Source: Onthophagus taurus (Eukaryota > Arthropoda > Insecta > Coleoptera > Scarabaeidae). Taken from it: a stretch of DNA of 64,000 nt. Below are positions 43,171 to 56,102 of the stretch, one piece after another. Position 1 is the first letter of the stretch. Each line of letters starts with the position of its first letter. The stretch spans positions 18,545,501 through 18,609,500 of the forward strand of contig NC_091971.1 in NCBI RefSeq assembly GCF_036711975.1. Direction: 5' to 3'. The notes beneath the pieces were generated by a model. That model saw nothing but the letters and a program-made list of their open reading frames with translations, made no database searches and had not been told where the DNA came from. Made by a program: the position numbers and the translations under genes.

Positions 43171-44240
43171 CCGTGCGTTTGAAGCAAGAGCGGCGCCAGA
43201 GATTTGGCCGCTACAGGCGAAAATGGATTTGCCTAAATAAAAATTTAAAAAATGTGTCCTTTCAAAAATGCACTTTGATTTATTTCTATTTATTTATTCA
43301 ACAAGTTGCAAATTGCAAACTAACAAATATAAATTTATTAAAATTCTTTTTGGATTTTCAAATCGACATAAAGATTTGGATACATAACAATTAAATTGTT
43401 GTTTAAAATATATTTCAAAACTTCACTTGGGTTTAAAAGTTTTGAAATAATACTCAACTCTTCCACCAGCTGAATGCCGTCGATGTATTTTCTATTGTTA
43501 TGTGTAAGAGTAATCTCCAAATTCATACTTTGCTTTATGACGTCCTCTTTTTCCCAAATTCTTAGGTCGCCAAGATTGTGCAAAAATCCGAATGTATGTT
43601 GAAAACATACATTTTAAGTAAATTAAAATATACATCAACTTTAAATGTTTGTGACGGATCTTGTATTGGGTTGTCAAAAGCTTCATTATTGAAAATGCGT
43701 TCTGATTTTTGTAAAATTTGGTTGTACGTTTATTGAAGTTCCAGAATTTGAAGTTCAGACGCCATAACTAGCTAAAATAATAAATAACTGCTGCACAAAC
43801 CGTACACTTTGGGCTTTGTAGTAGAAGATTTACTCTGTTAACATCTAAAAGTACATTGCTATTTATACCAAATTATTGTAATGAATATGGCCTGATAATT
43901 TAACTTCTCTAATATATTGCTTGCGTCTACTTTAGTATTATTTCCATGAGAACCTAGCAAAGACGTGTCTTCTACAATACCAAAAAGTGACGGGACAAAA
44001 ATCTAACAGGCCTGATCGCATTTATCCTACTTTCCCATCTCGTGGAACATACAGGTTTTAATGTTAAATTGGTCAGATGTTCGACAAGAATGGACCATCT
44101 ATAAGTGGATGCAGAAAAAGAATTATACAAGCTTTGTATTATTCCAAAAAAATTGACCATTTCTATGTTTGATTCTGCAGCATCATTTAAAACAAGATTA
44201 ATAGAGTGACAGGAGCAAGGAACAAATAATAAATTCTTTT
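43171..44240 (-). pseudogene. hAT transposase relic, ZMYM1/DUF4371 type
   Basis: The N-terminal-side block (44230-43972) reads MVNFFGIIQSLYNSFSASTY, then RWSILVEHLTNLTLKPVCST and RWESRINAIRPVRF, the region after the PCSSHSLNL motif (a trace of which, PCSCHSINLVLND, is legible at 44215-44180). A deletion follows. The C-terminal blocks lie at 43760-43300 (LQKSERIFNNEAFDNPIQDP, HNLGDLRIWEKEDVIKQSMN, LEITLTHNNRKYIDGIQLVE, NPSEVLKYILNNNLIVMYPN). The final dimerisation motif is degraded. Confidence 0.75.
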
Positions 44241-44686
44241 AATTATTTTATTTTCAAAATACGTTCACAAAAATACGCTTCCTTTCTTCCTTAATAAATC
44301 TAAAAAATAATACTATCTAAAATATTATGTTACCTTAGTTAAAAAATACATAATCTAACATTAAGAAGTAATTAAAAAAAATCTCGATCCCTTTGGCTTT
44401 TGATTTACGAATTTTAAAAAGGCACTACAATTACAGATCCATTTACTCTTAAAAAAATAGGTACCTCTTCAGATAATCCTCTCATAGGAACCTTATCTCC
44501 TTTTCTCTCTATAAGTACTTCAAAAAATACACAATAAAGTGCATCTCATAATAAAAAGTACATAATTTTCTCGATCACAGACAATAACAATAAAAAAAAA
44601 TATTTGCTTAAAAAAATCTCATTATTTATAATTAATCTCTTCGTTTTTTTTTAATAAAATATTTTGTTGATATTCTTGTTTATTTA
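44241..44686. other. 3' UTR / flank of the ABC transporter gene
   Basis: Non-coding, AT-rich. The stop codon of the ABC transporter is at 44687-44689, so its 3' UTR runs leftwards into this interval. Confidence 0.5.
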
Positions 44687-45723
44687 TTATTCGGGAAGAC
44701 CATATTTTCTATCATAACTATTTCTTGCAACTTTTTCGAGCTTTGATTTTTGAGCTTTCCCTGCCTGAGCAACCATTTTATGGAATTTCCCATCAGGTAT
44801 TTGTAATAACTTATATGGATGATCATATTCTACCATTCTCCCGCTTTCCATTACCAATACTTTGTCAGAATCCATAATCGTGTCTAATCGATGAGCTACA
44901 GTTAATACTGTACAGTCAGCAAATTTTTGTCGAATTGTTTTTTGAATAACAGCATCAGTTCTAAAAACGAAAATATTTAATAAAATAAATAAATAATATT
45001 TTAATATTACTTACTGTGGATCAACATTTGCTGTTGCTTCATCCAACATTAATATTTTATTTTTTCGAACAATCGCCCTTGCTAAACAAATTAATTGACG
45101 TTGCCCAACACTATAATTTTTTCCACGATCCATAACTCGATTTTCTAATTTATTGATTATATTCTCAGGATCTTTAAGTTCAACTTCATTGAGGGCTTTA
45201 TACAAGATTTGATCACTGTATTCCTCAAACGGATCTAAATTATAACGCAAAGTACCCGAAAATAAAACTGGATCCTGAGGAATAATAGAAATTTTTGATC
45301 TTAAAAGTTGCAGATTTAGCTCGGCCGTATTTATATTATCGATATGAATTTCTCCTTCGATCGAAGCCAATCGGAATAAAGCGGCGATTAACGATGATTT
45401 TCCAGCACCAGTTCTTCCAACAATTCCAACCTTTTCTTTTGGTTCAACAACGATATCTAAATTTCTTAAAACCAACGGAGAATCATCAGAATATCGTAAT
45501 CCCATATCATTAAACACAAGTTTTCCATCATCAGGCCATTCTAAAGGTGGTTTTCTTGGCACCATCGGTTGTTGTTCTTCTGGTAGAGAACTATATTCTA
45601 AAAGTCTTTCGACTGACATCAATTGATTTGCGACTTCCGCTGATTGACGCATTCCCCATTGTACTAAACCCGTTAATGCTGTTGCTTGTGTTATTGCTAA
45701 ACCAACATCACCACCATATAATC
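44687..45723 (-). CDS. ABCC4: ABCC4/MRP4-like ABC transporter, last two exons (NBD2)
   Basis: Exon 45723-45015 starts in phase 1 and joins the exon ending at 56526 across a 10.8-kb intron (AEG + [10 protein letters not shown]). It completes the last transmembrane helix of TMD2 and carries most of NBD2: Walker [11 protein letters not shown]-loop [13 protein letters not shown], signature YSVGQRQ (Val where most domains have Gly-Gly, usual in this subfamily's NBD2) and Walker [14 protein letters not shown] with catalytic Glu. Exon 44960-44687 adds the switch His ([10 protein letters not shown]) and the C-terminal tail ending YGLPE. NBD2 is thus the hydrolysis-competent half. The protein should be a plasma-membrane exporter of organic anions or cyclic nucleotides, by family. 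Insect homologues are often named MRP4-like or lethal(2)03659-like. Confidence 0.9.
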
Positions 45724-46072
45724 CTAAAAATAATTAATAAAAGAATCGTTTAAAAATAAATGTAGTATTAAGTTATAAAGAAGCTGTAGATTTAAAATTT
45801 GAAATAGATTCATGATATTACAGTTAAGCACTTAAAGTTTGAACAACCTCTGATTATAACTTAATCATAACTCCTGATATTTTTCTGCAAAGGTACAGCC
45901 TCAGTTTGGAAGGTGAATATTTAATCCGAAATTAGAAAATTACTTGCCAAAATCAAATCCGTATAGAAATGTTTGTAACCATACCATAAAATATAGCCTA
46001 AAAGTCTACAACTTAAAAGATCGTTGGTGATGATAAATGTTGCAAATATAATACATAGATACTTCTTATGTA
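45724..46072. other. Intron sequence, no element recognised
   Basis: The 3' end of the 10.8-kb ABC-transporter intron (45724-56525). The acceptor TTTTTAG is immediately right of 45723 on the minus strand. Confidence 0.5.
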
Positions 46073-46222
46073 TTATATACTTGAAAGATCGATACCGACT
46101 CTGTGTATCTTATATCGTATTGGTCCTTTACTTATTACCATACATTTAGTTTTTTGTTTTGATATCTGCATTTTATATCGTTTGGCACTAATGTTAATTT
46201 GATGGACTAATCGTTGCAAATC
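46073..46222 (-). pseudogene. LINE reverse transcriptase scrap
   Basis: LQRLVHQINISAKRYKMQIS, KQKTKCMVISKGPIRYKIHR. This is the same RT segment as in the split LINE at 8791-9043. It is fused in frame to the hAT relic next to it. Confidence 0.65.
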
Positions 46223-47340
46223 ATCCTTTTTATATCGTGGATCAAGAATAGTAGCTTTTGCTGCTGTTCTATTAATCTCATAAACCCCAAGTCGCGTCTT
46301 TATTATAACAGAAAAAGTTCTTTGTAAGTGCTTGCCTGTCTGTGTCACTGCAGTTTTGCTATTTATGGTATGTCGTAGACCGAATACAAGAGCTATAACA
46401 GATGATAGCGATGGATACTTTTTCCAAGATAAAATTGCAGTTACCTTTCCAAACGGATGTAAGAACGCCACTATGTCTTCAGCAAATAACTACTCTGCAG
46501 AATCCTTATTCGGTGGAGGTGATACCAGTGTCGGTAAAGTAGCAGAAAACGGAACCTTGAGCTTTAATAGGCGTTCGAGCATATGAGAAGTATTTGCTTC
46601 TGCATGAGGACCAAAGCATAAGAAGATTTTGTGCTAAGTTTAAAATGTGAAACAATCGCTCGGCATTTATTTATTTATTAATTGCACTAACTGATTATTA
46701 TTAGCGGTAGTATCTCCTAAATCAATTCCATCTTTTTCTATACCATCTTTCACAGTAAGATTAAGACACAACTGATTTTGCTTATTTAAAATTTCGCTAA
46801 CTGCTTTCTTCATTGAAGCATTGTCTGTAACTATACTCACTATTTTAGAACTTATCTGCCACTCGTCCAATATTTGTGGAATACCATTAGAAATAGCTAT
46901 TGATTGCAATTTTGTTTCTTCTATAAAATGGGCGGTCACACTAATGAAACATTTATTACTGCCTGACGTCCAAATATCTGATATCAAAGCAATATGTTCA
47001 ACGTCCTGCAATTATTCCTTACGAGTTGTAGACTCAATGTTATACTTTTCTTCCAACATCTGAGCCAATTTTTTCCTTGAAGGCAGTTCATAATCGGTAT
47101 TTAATATTTTGGTGTATTTGCGCAAACCTTTATTTCCGACAATCCTGAACTATCATTTGAATCAACGCATCAACTCCAGATTTCTGCAGAAAGAAATTTT
47201 TTTGCAGAAAATGGTACGGTTAAGCGAGTTTGCTTGAATCGTTTTATTGGAGGTTCAACATCAAGAAATGAAGAAGAAGCCGGTGGTAGCGACAAAGGCG
47301 GTTCGATTAAAATGTTCTTTTCAGTTTGATTTAAGGACGA
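46223..47340 (-). pseudogene. hAT transposase relic, ZBED1/ZBED4 type
   Basis: In minus-strand order: an N-terminal remnant (PPIKRFKQTRLTVPF, near 47250-47180), then HIALISDIWTSGSNKCFISV (first catalytic Asp block), TAHFIEETKLQSIAI, DEWQISSKIVSIVTDNASMK (second Asp) and LNLTVKDGI (47011-46667). After a deletion come MLERLLKLK-like pieces, VAFLHPFGKVTAILSWKKYP, SLSSVIALVFGLRHTI and AAKATILDPRYKK (46600-46230). The C-terminal Glu and dimerisation region are cut off by the LINE scrap. Confidence 0.8.
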
Positions 47341-47494
47341 TGTTGAACCACAGGCACCGCATCACTGGTGGTCGCGCAAAGTGTAAACGTAACTTGAGTT
47401 AGGTAGTTAGTAGTAACAGTCTAACTCGAATTGACTTGAAATAACCTCAACTCTTTGATGAATCGAGTTGACCGATCTCTAATCAGTACCACGT

Positions 47495-47920
47495 ATACTT
47501 TGCAACAATAGAACAGGTGATGTGCTTCAAATACTTGTATGTTGAGCTAAGGAGTAACCAGAATATCGTCAAAGAAACAAGAAATCTTGCTTTGAGAGCA
47601 AAACAAATGGCAAGGTGCTTGAAAGTTACAGTCTGGAGAAATAAATATATGAGAACATGGTGTTGGGTTCGCTCTTTTTTTTGTAGTAGAAAAATAGGTA
47701 ATGATGCTGGTTACATCAAGGCATTGATTTTATTTCGATTAACACATTTTACAATAGAACTTGTTGTGTTACTTCGAGAGTATATTGATGGCATTGTTCA
47801 TTATCTTCCTTTTTATCATTTTTCTTGAGGAATTAGAAGCATTGGCTGGTATATGACGAAGAAACTAATAGGAAGAAGACCAGCAGGATGAAAACCTGAA
47901 AAAAGAAAAGACATGGACAG
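47495..47920 (+). pseudogene. LINE reverse transcriptase fragment
   Basis: EQVMCFKYLYVELRSNQNIV, KETRNLALRAKQMARCLKVT, VWRNKYMRTW, then decay. KKLIGRRPAGR with following Lys/Arg-rich residues near 47855 resembles the end of the same LINE proteins. It is the plus-strand relative of the RT at 10363-10690. Confidence 0.55.
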
Positions 47921-49189
47921 ATAGATAGTCCCTATCTATAGACCCTGTTTGAACGAACAAGAAGAAAAAGATAGATCGACACCATTAAAGATAATTTCAA
48001 ACTAATTTAAAAAAACAACGCTGCGTATTTATACCATTGCTTTCACCTGACATCTTGAGAAAATATGAAAATAAATTAGAGTTCAAGACGTCGATCAACC
48101 GTGTCGCATATCCTATCGAGATGTACGAAAAAAAATCGAAGTTTCAAATAGCCCATGCATTTCAAGCGCATTGCAAATGGCAAATCGTTGTTTCTGTACA
48201 TTCGTAATCAAATATTCTGAAAGACAACTGATCGGTGAAGTAATCTTTTCAAAACGTGATATTTACGAAACACGCTGGAATCTCTTTAGAATTCTAAATT
48301 TAGATTTATTAGCTGAATCTTATACATTAAGCAGCATTCAAAAGCAATGGCTTTTTTTCGAGTAATGTGTTTTTGAAAACAGAGAGAGACAAGCGTTTAA
48401 AACATAACACATAACAAGCTTTCATGAATCATCACAAGATTATGCAAATTCAAAAGCTTATTGTGTTTTTGGGTTTGAGAATGCCAACAGCTATTATTTC
48501 AAAAAAAAAATTTCATCATCGATACGTTTAGATAGCTTTTCCTAGATTCTCACAACTGAAATAGGATGAACCAAATGTATATTATTTTTATCTGGATGTA
48601 CACCTCCTGCTTTTCTAATTGTTATTCCATGAGGGTAGAAAATTGAGTCATGACTTGGACTAAAGCCTATTAAAGCCTATCGACGGAATTTTAGTTTTAC
48701 AAACGCAAATCATAAGCAATTCCATATTCGAGAAAACTATTTTTGAACTCAGCATAAACAGCAAAAAAGTGTCAACAGGATAAATCTTACTAAAAAACCT
48801 CCTTATTAAATTAGTTTACTGGTTAAATTTACTGTCGATAGATGGTTTTGCATATTGTTGCAATGTTTTGAAGTATAACAATGCGAGAAATTGAGTGTAG
48901 CCCACTCTAGGTAAATGGTCTTGTCAGGTTGTTTTTGCGTTACTTAAAGCTAGGATTTTTATTACTGTTGTTATTATTGTTATTACTGACATGCTTTGAT
49001 CTGTAGTATAATAATTTTTGTTATTGCAATTTTTGCCAATCCTTAACCAACCTGCATCCATTTGCTACAAGTTGCGTGATGTTGAAATATTTTCCAAGGT
49101 GTACATCTACATATCTATGTTTGTTTACGCTTTATGGATTTCATTAACTCAAGGAGCATATGATGATTTATTTTCAATGTTTCGAATAT
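47921..49189. other. Intronic, unassigned
   Basis: No family recognised. An open frame at 48171-48365 has no known motif. Confidence 0.4.
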
Positions 49190-49690
49190 GATGCATCTGC
49201 ATGACAAAAATGTGCAATATAATTACGACAAAGAAAGACATTTTTCTCTAGAAGTGTTTTTAAGATTGGCTTAGCGATTACGGGAAACTGACAACGTGTA
49301 GCCCATTCAGACATCTCTATGAATTCGTAAATCACATTGGTGCGTAATGCGATCCCACATTATCTGGGAACCCCGAAAACAATTGTCTACAAGATTCCTC
49401 AAAAGAATATGTTTCCTCACCACATTGTTTTACATCAGGGTTTAACATATACCGATTATGATAACAGACTGAACTATTAGCATTCACAAATGCTATGGAT
49501 GCATGAAGCATCGTTCAACAAGCTGGTGTAAACTTGCATAATATGCATTCTTGGTTCGAGCAAAACCCACATTGCTTTCACCTCTTTATCTAAGGGGCAG
49601 ACTAAACGACCTGACTTTTCAAGATAAACCAATAACCAGGGAAAATATGACAAAACACTAAATGGCATTAGAAACGTGTCCAAAGCTGAG
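49190..49690 (+). pseudogene. Mariner-like (IS630/Tc1 superfamily) relic
   Basis: The HTH end RHFSLEVFLRLA and RLRETDNV (about 49235-49300) resembles the DUF4817-type motif. Then TYTDYDNRLNY (about 49448-49480), FTNAMDA, and AGVNLHNMHSWFEQNPH (about 49520-49570), the segment after the first catalytic Asp. There are frequent stops and shifts. It lies in the ABC-transporter intron. Confidence 0.5.
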
Positions 49691-51894
49691 ACTTACACAG
49701 CGCTCTTTTTCGTCGAAACTATATAGAATAAATAAATGCATCGAGGTTTATGGAAGGCATTTTGAACATTTATGAGCTACTTTTGCCAAAAATTTAAGTA
49801 ATTCTAAGTGTTTTGGTTTTATCTAAGTGTTGTTTATTGTCATTGTTGATGTTTCATTGATCCGTTGGCTTTTAAACACGCCTCAAAAGTAGTTGCGAAC
49901 CAGTTCTAAGCTTTAGCTTTAGCATAATGCTCTTTCAAAAAAGACCAAAAATATTCAAATCGGTTGAATGGTCCAGGAGATATTAAAATGTAAACATTTG
50001 AAAACGTATTGGCCTTCCCCTGCCTTTTTATAACAGATATGATAAATATCGCAAAACAAAAGAGATGCGGTATTATCCAAGCTACTAAATGATGTTGTCA
50101 AAGTTATAGCTCATCGTCTAACTTTCTGAGATAGCAGGAATTTTATGTTTCTCTATGGCAGTTATGCCCTATAGCAGTCGAATTACGAACTTGAAAATAA
50201 TTTCCAGGTATTTCTTTTGCCCACTTTGCCTAGAAGGATTTTTTTCCAAACCTCTAGGCCTTACCGTTGTCAAGATGCAGCCGCCGCTCCGTACCCTTAG
50301 CGGGACACCTGTATATAAGTTTCGTAGCAGTAGTAGATTAGGGTTGAAAAATGTTAGACTGTAATCTCCTCAAAAGGAGAGTCCATCAACGTATTGGCTT
50401 TCTTCACAATGTAACATGAAGCTTGCATGGGCTTATTTATTGCAATGCAATTTTGTGAGACAAAAATCCAAGTGTTATCAAATTGTTTTGACCTTTCCCT
50501 ATTTGTTTTTTTATGCTCTTTGTCGCTCTTCATCGTTAGTACATTTGTAAGAGTTTTTGGACTTTTGCTTTACTTATTTTATGTTGAAGTTATTCATATC
50601 AGTTTTCCTTGTAGTTGTTCCGTCAGCGTCGACGCGCCTTTCATGTTAACATATTTGTAAAAACATTATCTCCTCCTGTAACATATCCATGTTTGTATAT
50701 TTTATGATGTATCTTGGGTTTCTTGACTGCACTTCCGGCTACTTAATGTTATCAATTTTCGTTAATTAGAATTTTATCAGGTTGAAACCGATTGGAAACA
50801 ACACTCCAGTTTTTAATCTTCTAAGTATCTTTTCCATTTGTGGGTATCATGTAGATGTTTGATATTGCTCCTCCGTTACATACATTAGTGATAATTACAG
50901 TACATTGGTGATATTCCAGATAGGTTTCCCACCTTACGATTTTATGTTCATCCTTTTTTATTCCTTGTTAGATCTGATTTCATTTTAATATCCTTGATTA
51001 GCATAGTGGGGATTTTATTATTCAGAAGTTATTTGCCTAGATGTATCTGTATTTTGTTTTCATATTACTAACATGGTTTAAAGGTAATCAACCTTTGATA
51101 GTAATTCGCTACATATACAAATGAAATTAGTATACACTACTCTGTTAAGTTGTTAAATATACAAAATACTTTAACAAAACATTATACCCCACATTAAGAG
51201 GCAGTCACAATCATATTACATAAAAATGCTTCCGTTTAGACGAATTGATTCAAATATAGTATAATACATAACACATTTGAATCATTTATGTCAGCTTAAA
51301 GAGCTCATTTATTTAAAAAAAAATTTGGTATGCTTTCAATTTCATTTGCATACAGTGCCGTCATCAATATATATCAGTGCTTTGTAAGTAGCGATACAAA
51401 ACGTGTAGATATCAATCTTGAAAGACACGTGGACAATAATGTAAATTGTCAGAAATATAATGCATCACCTTAGTGTTGAGTACTGCATACATCGAAATAT
51501 TAGGACGGCATTAATTACACTTTGCAAAGCATTATTTGTTAAAATTGCTTCATCACATTCTTGTATTTAAAGGAAAACTTACAAATATCCTGTATAAATT
51601 AAAGACCATAGAACATTAACACAAGCTAGTGTGTACAAACCTTTGTATCACTCTTTATTTTAACTGGTTAAATCGCATATCAATACGAAACAGATGTACA
51701 AAAATTTCCAACTATTACCGTTTGATGTAGTTGATTATGTACATGATTATGAAAAGTAGACCTTTATATTCATACAAAACACTGCGATATCATGCGGAAC
51801 ACTTATAAGTTTTACTTATAATAATAGATCCGACAGGAAATGATGACAACAAGAAAAATTGAGTTTAGTAATCATTAAAGGTCATTCTCCTTAG
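49691..51894. other. Intronic, unassigned
   Basis: AT-rich. I find no coding or repeat structure that I can name. The sequence becomes GC-richer at about 51895, which I take as the LINE start. Confidence 0.4.
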
Positions 51895-52236
51895 TGTTTT
51901 GCGGTGCGCAGCAACATGCGGGGTTCGCAAGACATAATTCTGCCGCGCGCAAGTTTTGACATACCAAAAAATGTTTGCGCGGCGGTTAAATGGCATATTA
52001 TATTATATACTACGTACTTGGGCTCGTGTACACGCGTTTTTGAGGCTCTGTAAATTTCGGTAATTTTCCCGAGTATAACAGTCTCAGTTCTCTGTGTGTT
52101 TCGGGTCCATAGTGTGTTTAAGTAATAACCTTTAAGTTTATACAACCAATCTCAGTTAACAAGTAAGTAACGTGAGTAAATTCGAAATTTATTTTTGGGT
52201 AATTTTTCCGTCCTGTGGTGTGACAAATTGGCCATT

Positions 52237-53184
52237 ATGCCGGCATCGAAGTGCGGAACGTGTCATCAATTGGTGGGGAGAAAATCAGGTCCTGGCATTC
52301 ATTGTGAGACTTGCGATACGTGGTATCACTTGAAATGCACGGACTTGGACAGTGCATCCCAAGCGTTGCTGTCCGTACCGGGCGCTTCGTGGAGATGCAG
52401 CGTCTGTCGATCGCCACAACGGCCCCCGCAACGCCGTAGCTCAATTGCGCCACCTAATCAACTTCGCCCTGTAACCGTCACATTAGAATCCGTATATGAT
52501 ATGGTTAAGGAGATGCGTACTGAAATGCGGAGTAAGCACGATAGCTTACTTGATTCTGTAAATTTCTGTAGCAACCGGATTAGTGATTTTGAAAAGTTGC
52601 TTGAATCGTTCAATGGAAAGATAAAAATTGTTGATCAGTTAACCACTGAAAATAGCCGCTTACGAGAGCAGGTGACGAGTTTGACTGCGAGGCTGGATGA
52701 GGTTGAGCAGTACTCCCGTAGGAGTAATGTTGAAATTCATGGTGTTCCCCAACGTGAAAATGAAAATCTCTTGTCTATTGTAGACAACATTGCCAAACAT
52801 GTAGGAGTCCAATTCTCATCGACAGACGTTGATGCCATTCATCGTGTTCCACACTTTGATAAGCAAAATAAAGCCCCACGGGCCATAGTGATGCGGTTTT
52901 GCAGCCGCCTAAAGCGCAATGCTTTTTTGGCGGCGGCAATCAACAAAAGGAAGTCCGTACCTGGTTCTCGACAGGGTTTGCATATTGAGGGGGTGGGGGA
53001 GAGCTGTTTCGTTAATGATCATCTGACGCCGGCTAATAAGGCCTTGTTTGCTCGAACGAGAGGGATTGCTAAAGATAAAAACTATCGCTTTGTATGGACA
53101 CGTGATTGCAAGATTTTTGCCAGAAAGAATGAATCATCGCCGGTAGTCCATATAAGATCTCCTGATGACCTCTCACGCCTTTAA
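52237..53184 (+). CDS. LINE ORF1 protein with PHD-type finger and coiled coil
   Basis: 315 residues, uninterrupted. Residues 1-50 form a PHD-like zinc finger (KCGTCHQLVGRKSGPGIHCE, then CDTWYHLKCTDL and WRCSVC, a C4HC3 pattern). Residues about 85-170 are a helical coiled coil (LESVYDMVKEMRTEMRSKHD, ENSRLREQVTSLTARLDEVE). An RRM-like/L1-ORF1-like core follows (QYSRRSNVEIHGVPQRENEN, VDAIHRVP, RAIVMRFCSRLKRNAFLAA) with a C-terminal domain (NDHLTPANKALFARTR). It would bind the element RNA as a ribonucleoprotein chaperone. I take the start at 52237, where the PHD begins. An in-frame ATG at 52195 would add 14 residues. Confidence 0.85.
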   Translation: MPASKCGTCHQLVGRKSGPGIHCETCDTWYHLKCTDLDSASQALLSVPGASWRCSVCRSPQRPPQRRSSIAPPNQLRPVTVTLESVYDMVKEMRTEMRSKHDSLLDSVNFCSNRISDFEKLLESFNGKIKIVDQLTTENSRLREQVTSLTARLDEVEQYSRRSNVEIHGVPQRENENLLSIVDNIAKHVGVQFSSTDVDAIHRVPHFDKQNKAPRAIVMRFCSRLKRNAFLAAAINKRKSVPGSRQGLHIEGVGESCFVNDHLTPANKALFARTRGIAKDKNYRFVWTRDCKIFARKNESSPVVHIRSPDDLSRL

Positions 53185-53237
53185 ATAATTAATTTAATAT
53201 AATAATTAAAAAGAATTAATAAAACAAACGCTCAAAA

Positions 53238-56102
53238 ATGGTTGGCCTTTCAGTATATTATCAAAACGTCCGTGGCGTTAGTACCAAACTGATTACTATT
53301 TATAATAATGCGCTAAATACCAACGTCGATGTGCTATGCCTAACGGAGACATGGCTCCACCCTGGTATCAATTCGGCTGAGGTTCTTCCTACTTCCTACA
53401 ACATCTACAGAAGAGATCGTGTTGGTGCGGTTCCGGGTGGTGTGTCTCGGGGGGGTGGTGTGCTGATAGGTGTTAGTGCGAGTCTTCGCAGTGTTCAGAG
53501 GTCAGACTGGTTTCTAGCCAATGAAGCTATTTGTGTAACACTTTATTGCGATAAGCGTATAAGCAAACTGCATATTTGTTGTATCTACATTCCTCCTAAT
53601 GATAATATTGCATTAAATGTATTTTGTAATGAATTGAGACACATTGTTGACCGCTTCCGTGATGATAAATTTTTGATTTGTGGCGATTTCAACTTGCCCG
53701 AGATAGTTTGGAATATCGATGGTTTTGGAATGTGTACTGCCTCTCCTGCTAGCCCACGTTCAACTGATTTCTTAGACGTCCTTTCACTTTGTGAATTTAA
53801 TCAGCATAACTCTTTTAAAAACATATCTGGCAACACGTTAGATTTGGTCTTGGAACGCTTTGTAACTGTATCTAGAATCCAACTGAGCGATTCTTCTCTA
53901 CTTCCAGAAGACGTAGCTCATTCGTCACTTGAGTTGGCGTGCAGTATTGCACCTGTAATCAACCTCACTGAACGACTTCCTACTACTTATAACTTTAAAC
54001 GAGCTGCTTTTAATGATATCAGTGATTACCTTAATGACATTAATTGGGAAACCGTATTTGCAGATGTAAATAATGTCAACACTGCTACGGATATTTTCTA
54101 TAATCATTTGTCTTTAGCCATTAAAAAATTTGTACCACACAAATGCCATCCTGTGAATGGTTACCCGGCTTGGTTCTCTAAGAGCACAATAAAAGTAATA
54201 AAGGAAAAATATAAAGCGCATAAAAAGTGGAAGCGTTGTGGAAATCAGTTGGACTATTTAACGTTTCGTCTTCTGCGCGGACGCTCTAAATACCTGATTG
54301 ATCAGGATTATAAGGCGTATATTAAACGTGTGCAGGATGGTGTTGCATTGGACGCAAAGCAGTTATGAGCATATCTTAAACGCAGAAGAGGCGGTACGGG
54401 TATCCCATCAACTGTAATTCTGGATGGGGTTGAGGCATCGAGCGGCGATGCCATCTGTTCGTTATTTGCGAATTATTTTAGTGCAGTTTTCGCAGCACCG
54501 TCTGCTCCCCATTATGATGCGGTGGGGACGGTTGATTCTCCGCGCGTACTCATTCATGACTTTGATCTCATTGAAGTGGAGGGGGCATTGCGTCAAGTAG
54601 CTTTGAATAAGGGTCCTGGTGCTGACGGTATACCTGCTATACTGGTCAGAAACTGTGCTCAGGCAATATCAGTTCCTTTACAGCTGATATATAATAAATC
54701 CATTAAGCTGGGAGTGTTTCCGGATGCGTGGAAGCGAGCCAACGTTGCACCCATTTTTAAATCAGGTGATCGACACTTCGTTGTCAATTATCGTCCAATA
54801 TCTATATTACCCATACTTGGAAAGGTCTTTGGGAAGTTGGTGTACGCCAGTGTATTTTTTCAAATTCGTGGAAGTATTAATACTAATCAGCACGGTTTTT
54901 TTTCCGGGCGTTCAGTCGAAACTAATCTTTTAGAATATACCGATTTTCTATTTGCGTCGCTCGATGAAAATGTTCAAGTGGACGCAGTGTACACCGATTT
55001 TAGTAAGGCCTTCGACAAAGTTGATCACTCTCTGTTAGTAAGTAAATTGCAACTTTTTGGTATTTCTGGCAATTTGTTGCGTTGGTTTGGTTCATACGTG
55101 TCCGATCGCTCTCAGTCTGTACATATTGGTGGCTATAAGTCACGCTTAATTCACACTACATCCGGAGTGCCGCAAGGCAGTCATCTCGGTCCTTTACTGT
55201 TTTTAATTTACATAAACGACATTTTTAATAATATTCTTAATTCGCGTTGCCTGATGTACGCTGACGACTTAAAAATTTACCTTTCTATTAAAACATCGAC
55301 GATTGTGTTAAATTACAGGCAGATCTTGATAGGATTTGCAATTTCTGTACAAGTAATCAATTACACTTAAACTTTTCTAAGTGTCACACCATCACATTCA
55401 CCAGGAAAAAGAATTACATAAAATATGATTACATCCTTAACTATGATAAGTTGCGTCGAGTTACATCTACAGTTGATCTTGGTGTAACACTAGATCAAAA
55501 ACTACGTTTCGATGTTCATGTAGATGGTGTGGTTGCTCGATCATACAGAATGCTGGGCTTTATAAAGCGATCTTCCGAGGATTTCACAAACCACAACGCA
55601 ATTATAAGTATGTACAATGCATAAATATGTCAACAGCATCTTAAACTTTGGTAGCGTAATCTGGAATCCTCAATATTCCGTATATATCACTAGGTTAGAA
55701 GGAATCCAGAAACGACTGATTAAATATTTGTGTTATAAAACCCAACAAGTGTACAGTAACTATGCGCCTGGTTGTGAAATGTTCGGATTGCTAACGCTCT
55801 CCCAGCGACGAGCATATAATGACGTTTTATTATTCTACAAGCTTGTCAATGGTCATACTGATTCCCCATCGCTGATGGCGAGAATTGATTTTCATGTTCC
55901 TCCTCGTCAGTTACGGTACGACTTCCTTTTTTATATGCCCACTCCACGAACAAACGCATATCGTAACTCGCCTATTCTGAGGATGGAAAGAACCGCGGAT
56001 CGGGTGAGTTGCGATCTTTTTTCGAGTAACCCACGAAATATTAAGTTTGCGGTCCGCGAGGCTGTGAAGACTGCGCACATCATGTGTAATTTAAATATTT
56101 AA
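53238..56102 (+). pseudogene. LINE ORF2 (endonuclease-reverse transcriptase), three lesions
   Basis: The N-terminal apurinic-type endonuclease carries YYQNVRGVSTKL, DVLCLTETWLHPG, FLICGDFNLPEIVW and a decayed SDH block (PEDVAHSSLEL). RT follows: NKGPGADGIPAILVRNCAQA, RPISILPILGKVFGKLV, DFSKAFDKVDHSLLVSKLQL, GVPQGSHLGPLLFLIYINDI and YADDLKIY (catalytic Asp pair, about 55258-55275). The C-terminal domain (QRRAYNDVLLFYKLVNG) has no RNase H. Lesions are a TGA at 54366-54368 between endonuclease and RT, a frame change near 55290 just after YADD, and a second near 55620 that returns to the first frame. The protein would nick DNA and copy its own RNA. This copy cannot. Confidence 0.85.

Noticed and set aside
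45295-45753. Plus-strand open frames opposite NBD2
   Set aside because: They are shadows of the ABC-transporter exon, whose Walker and signature motifs fix the strand.
48171-48365. Possible YqaJ/exonuclease-type domain of a large DNA transposon
   Set aside because: Only a vague CFCTFVIKYSERQ resemblance. Catalytic residues and the expected flanking motifs were not found.
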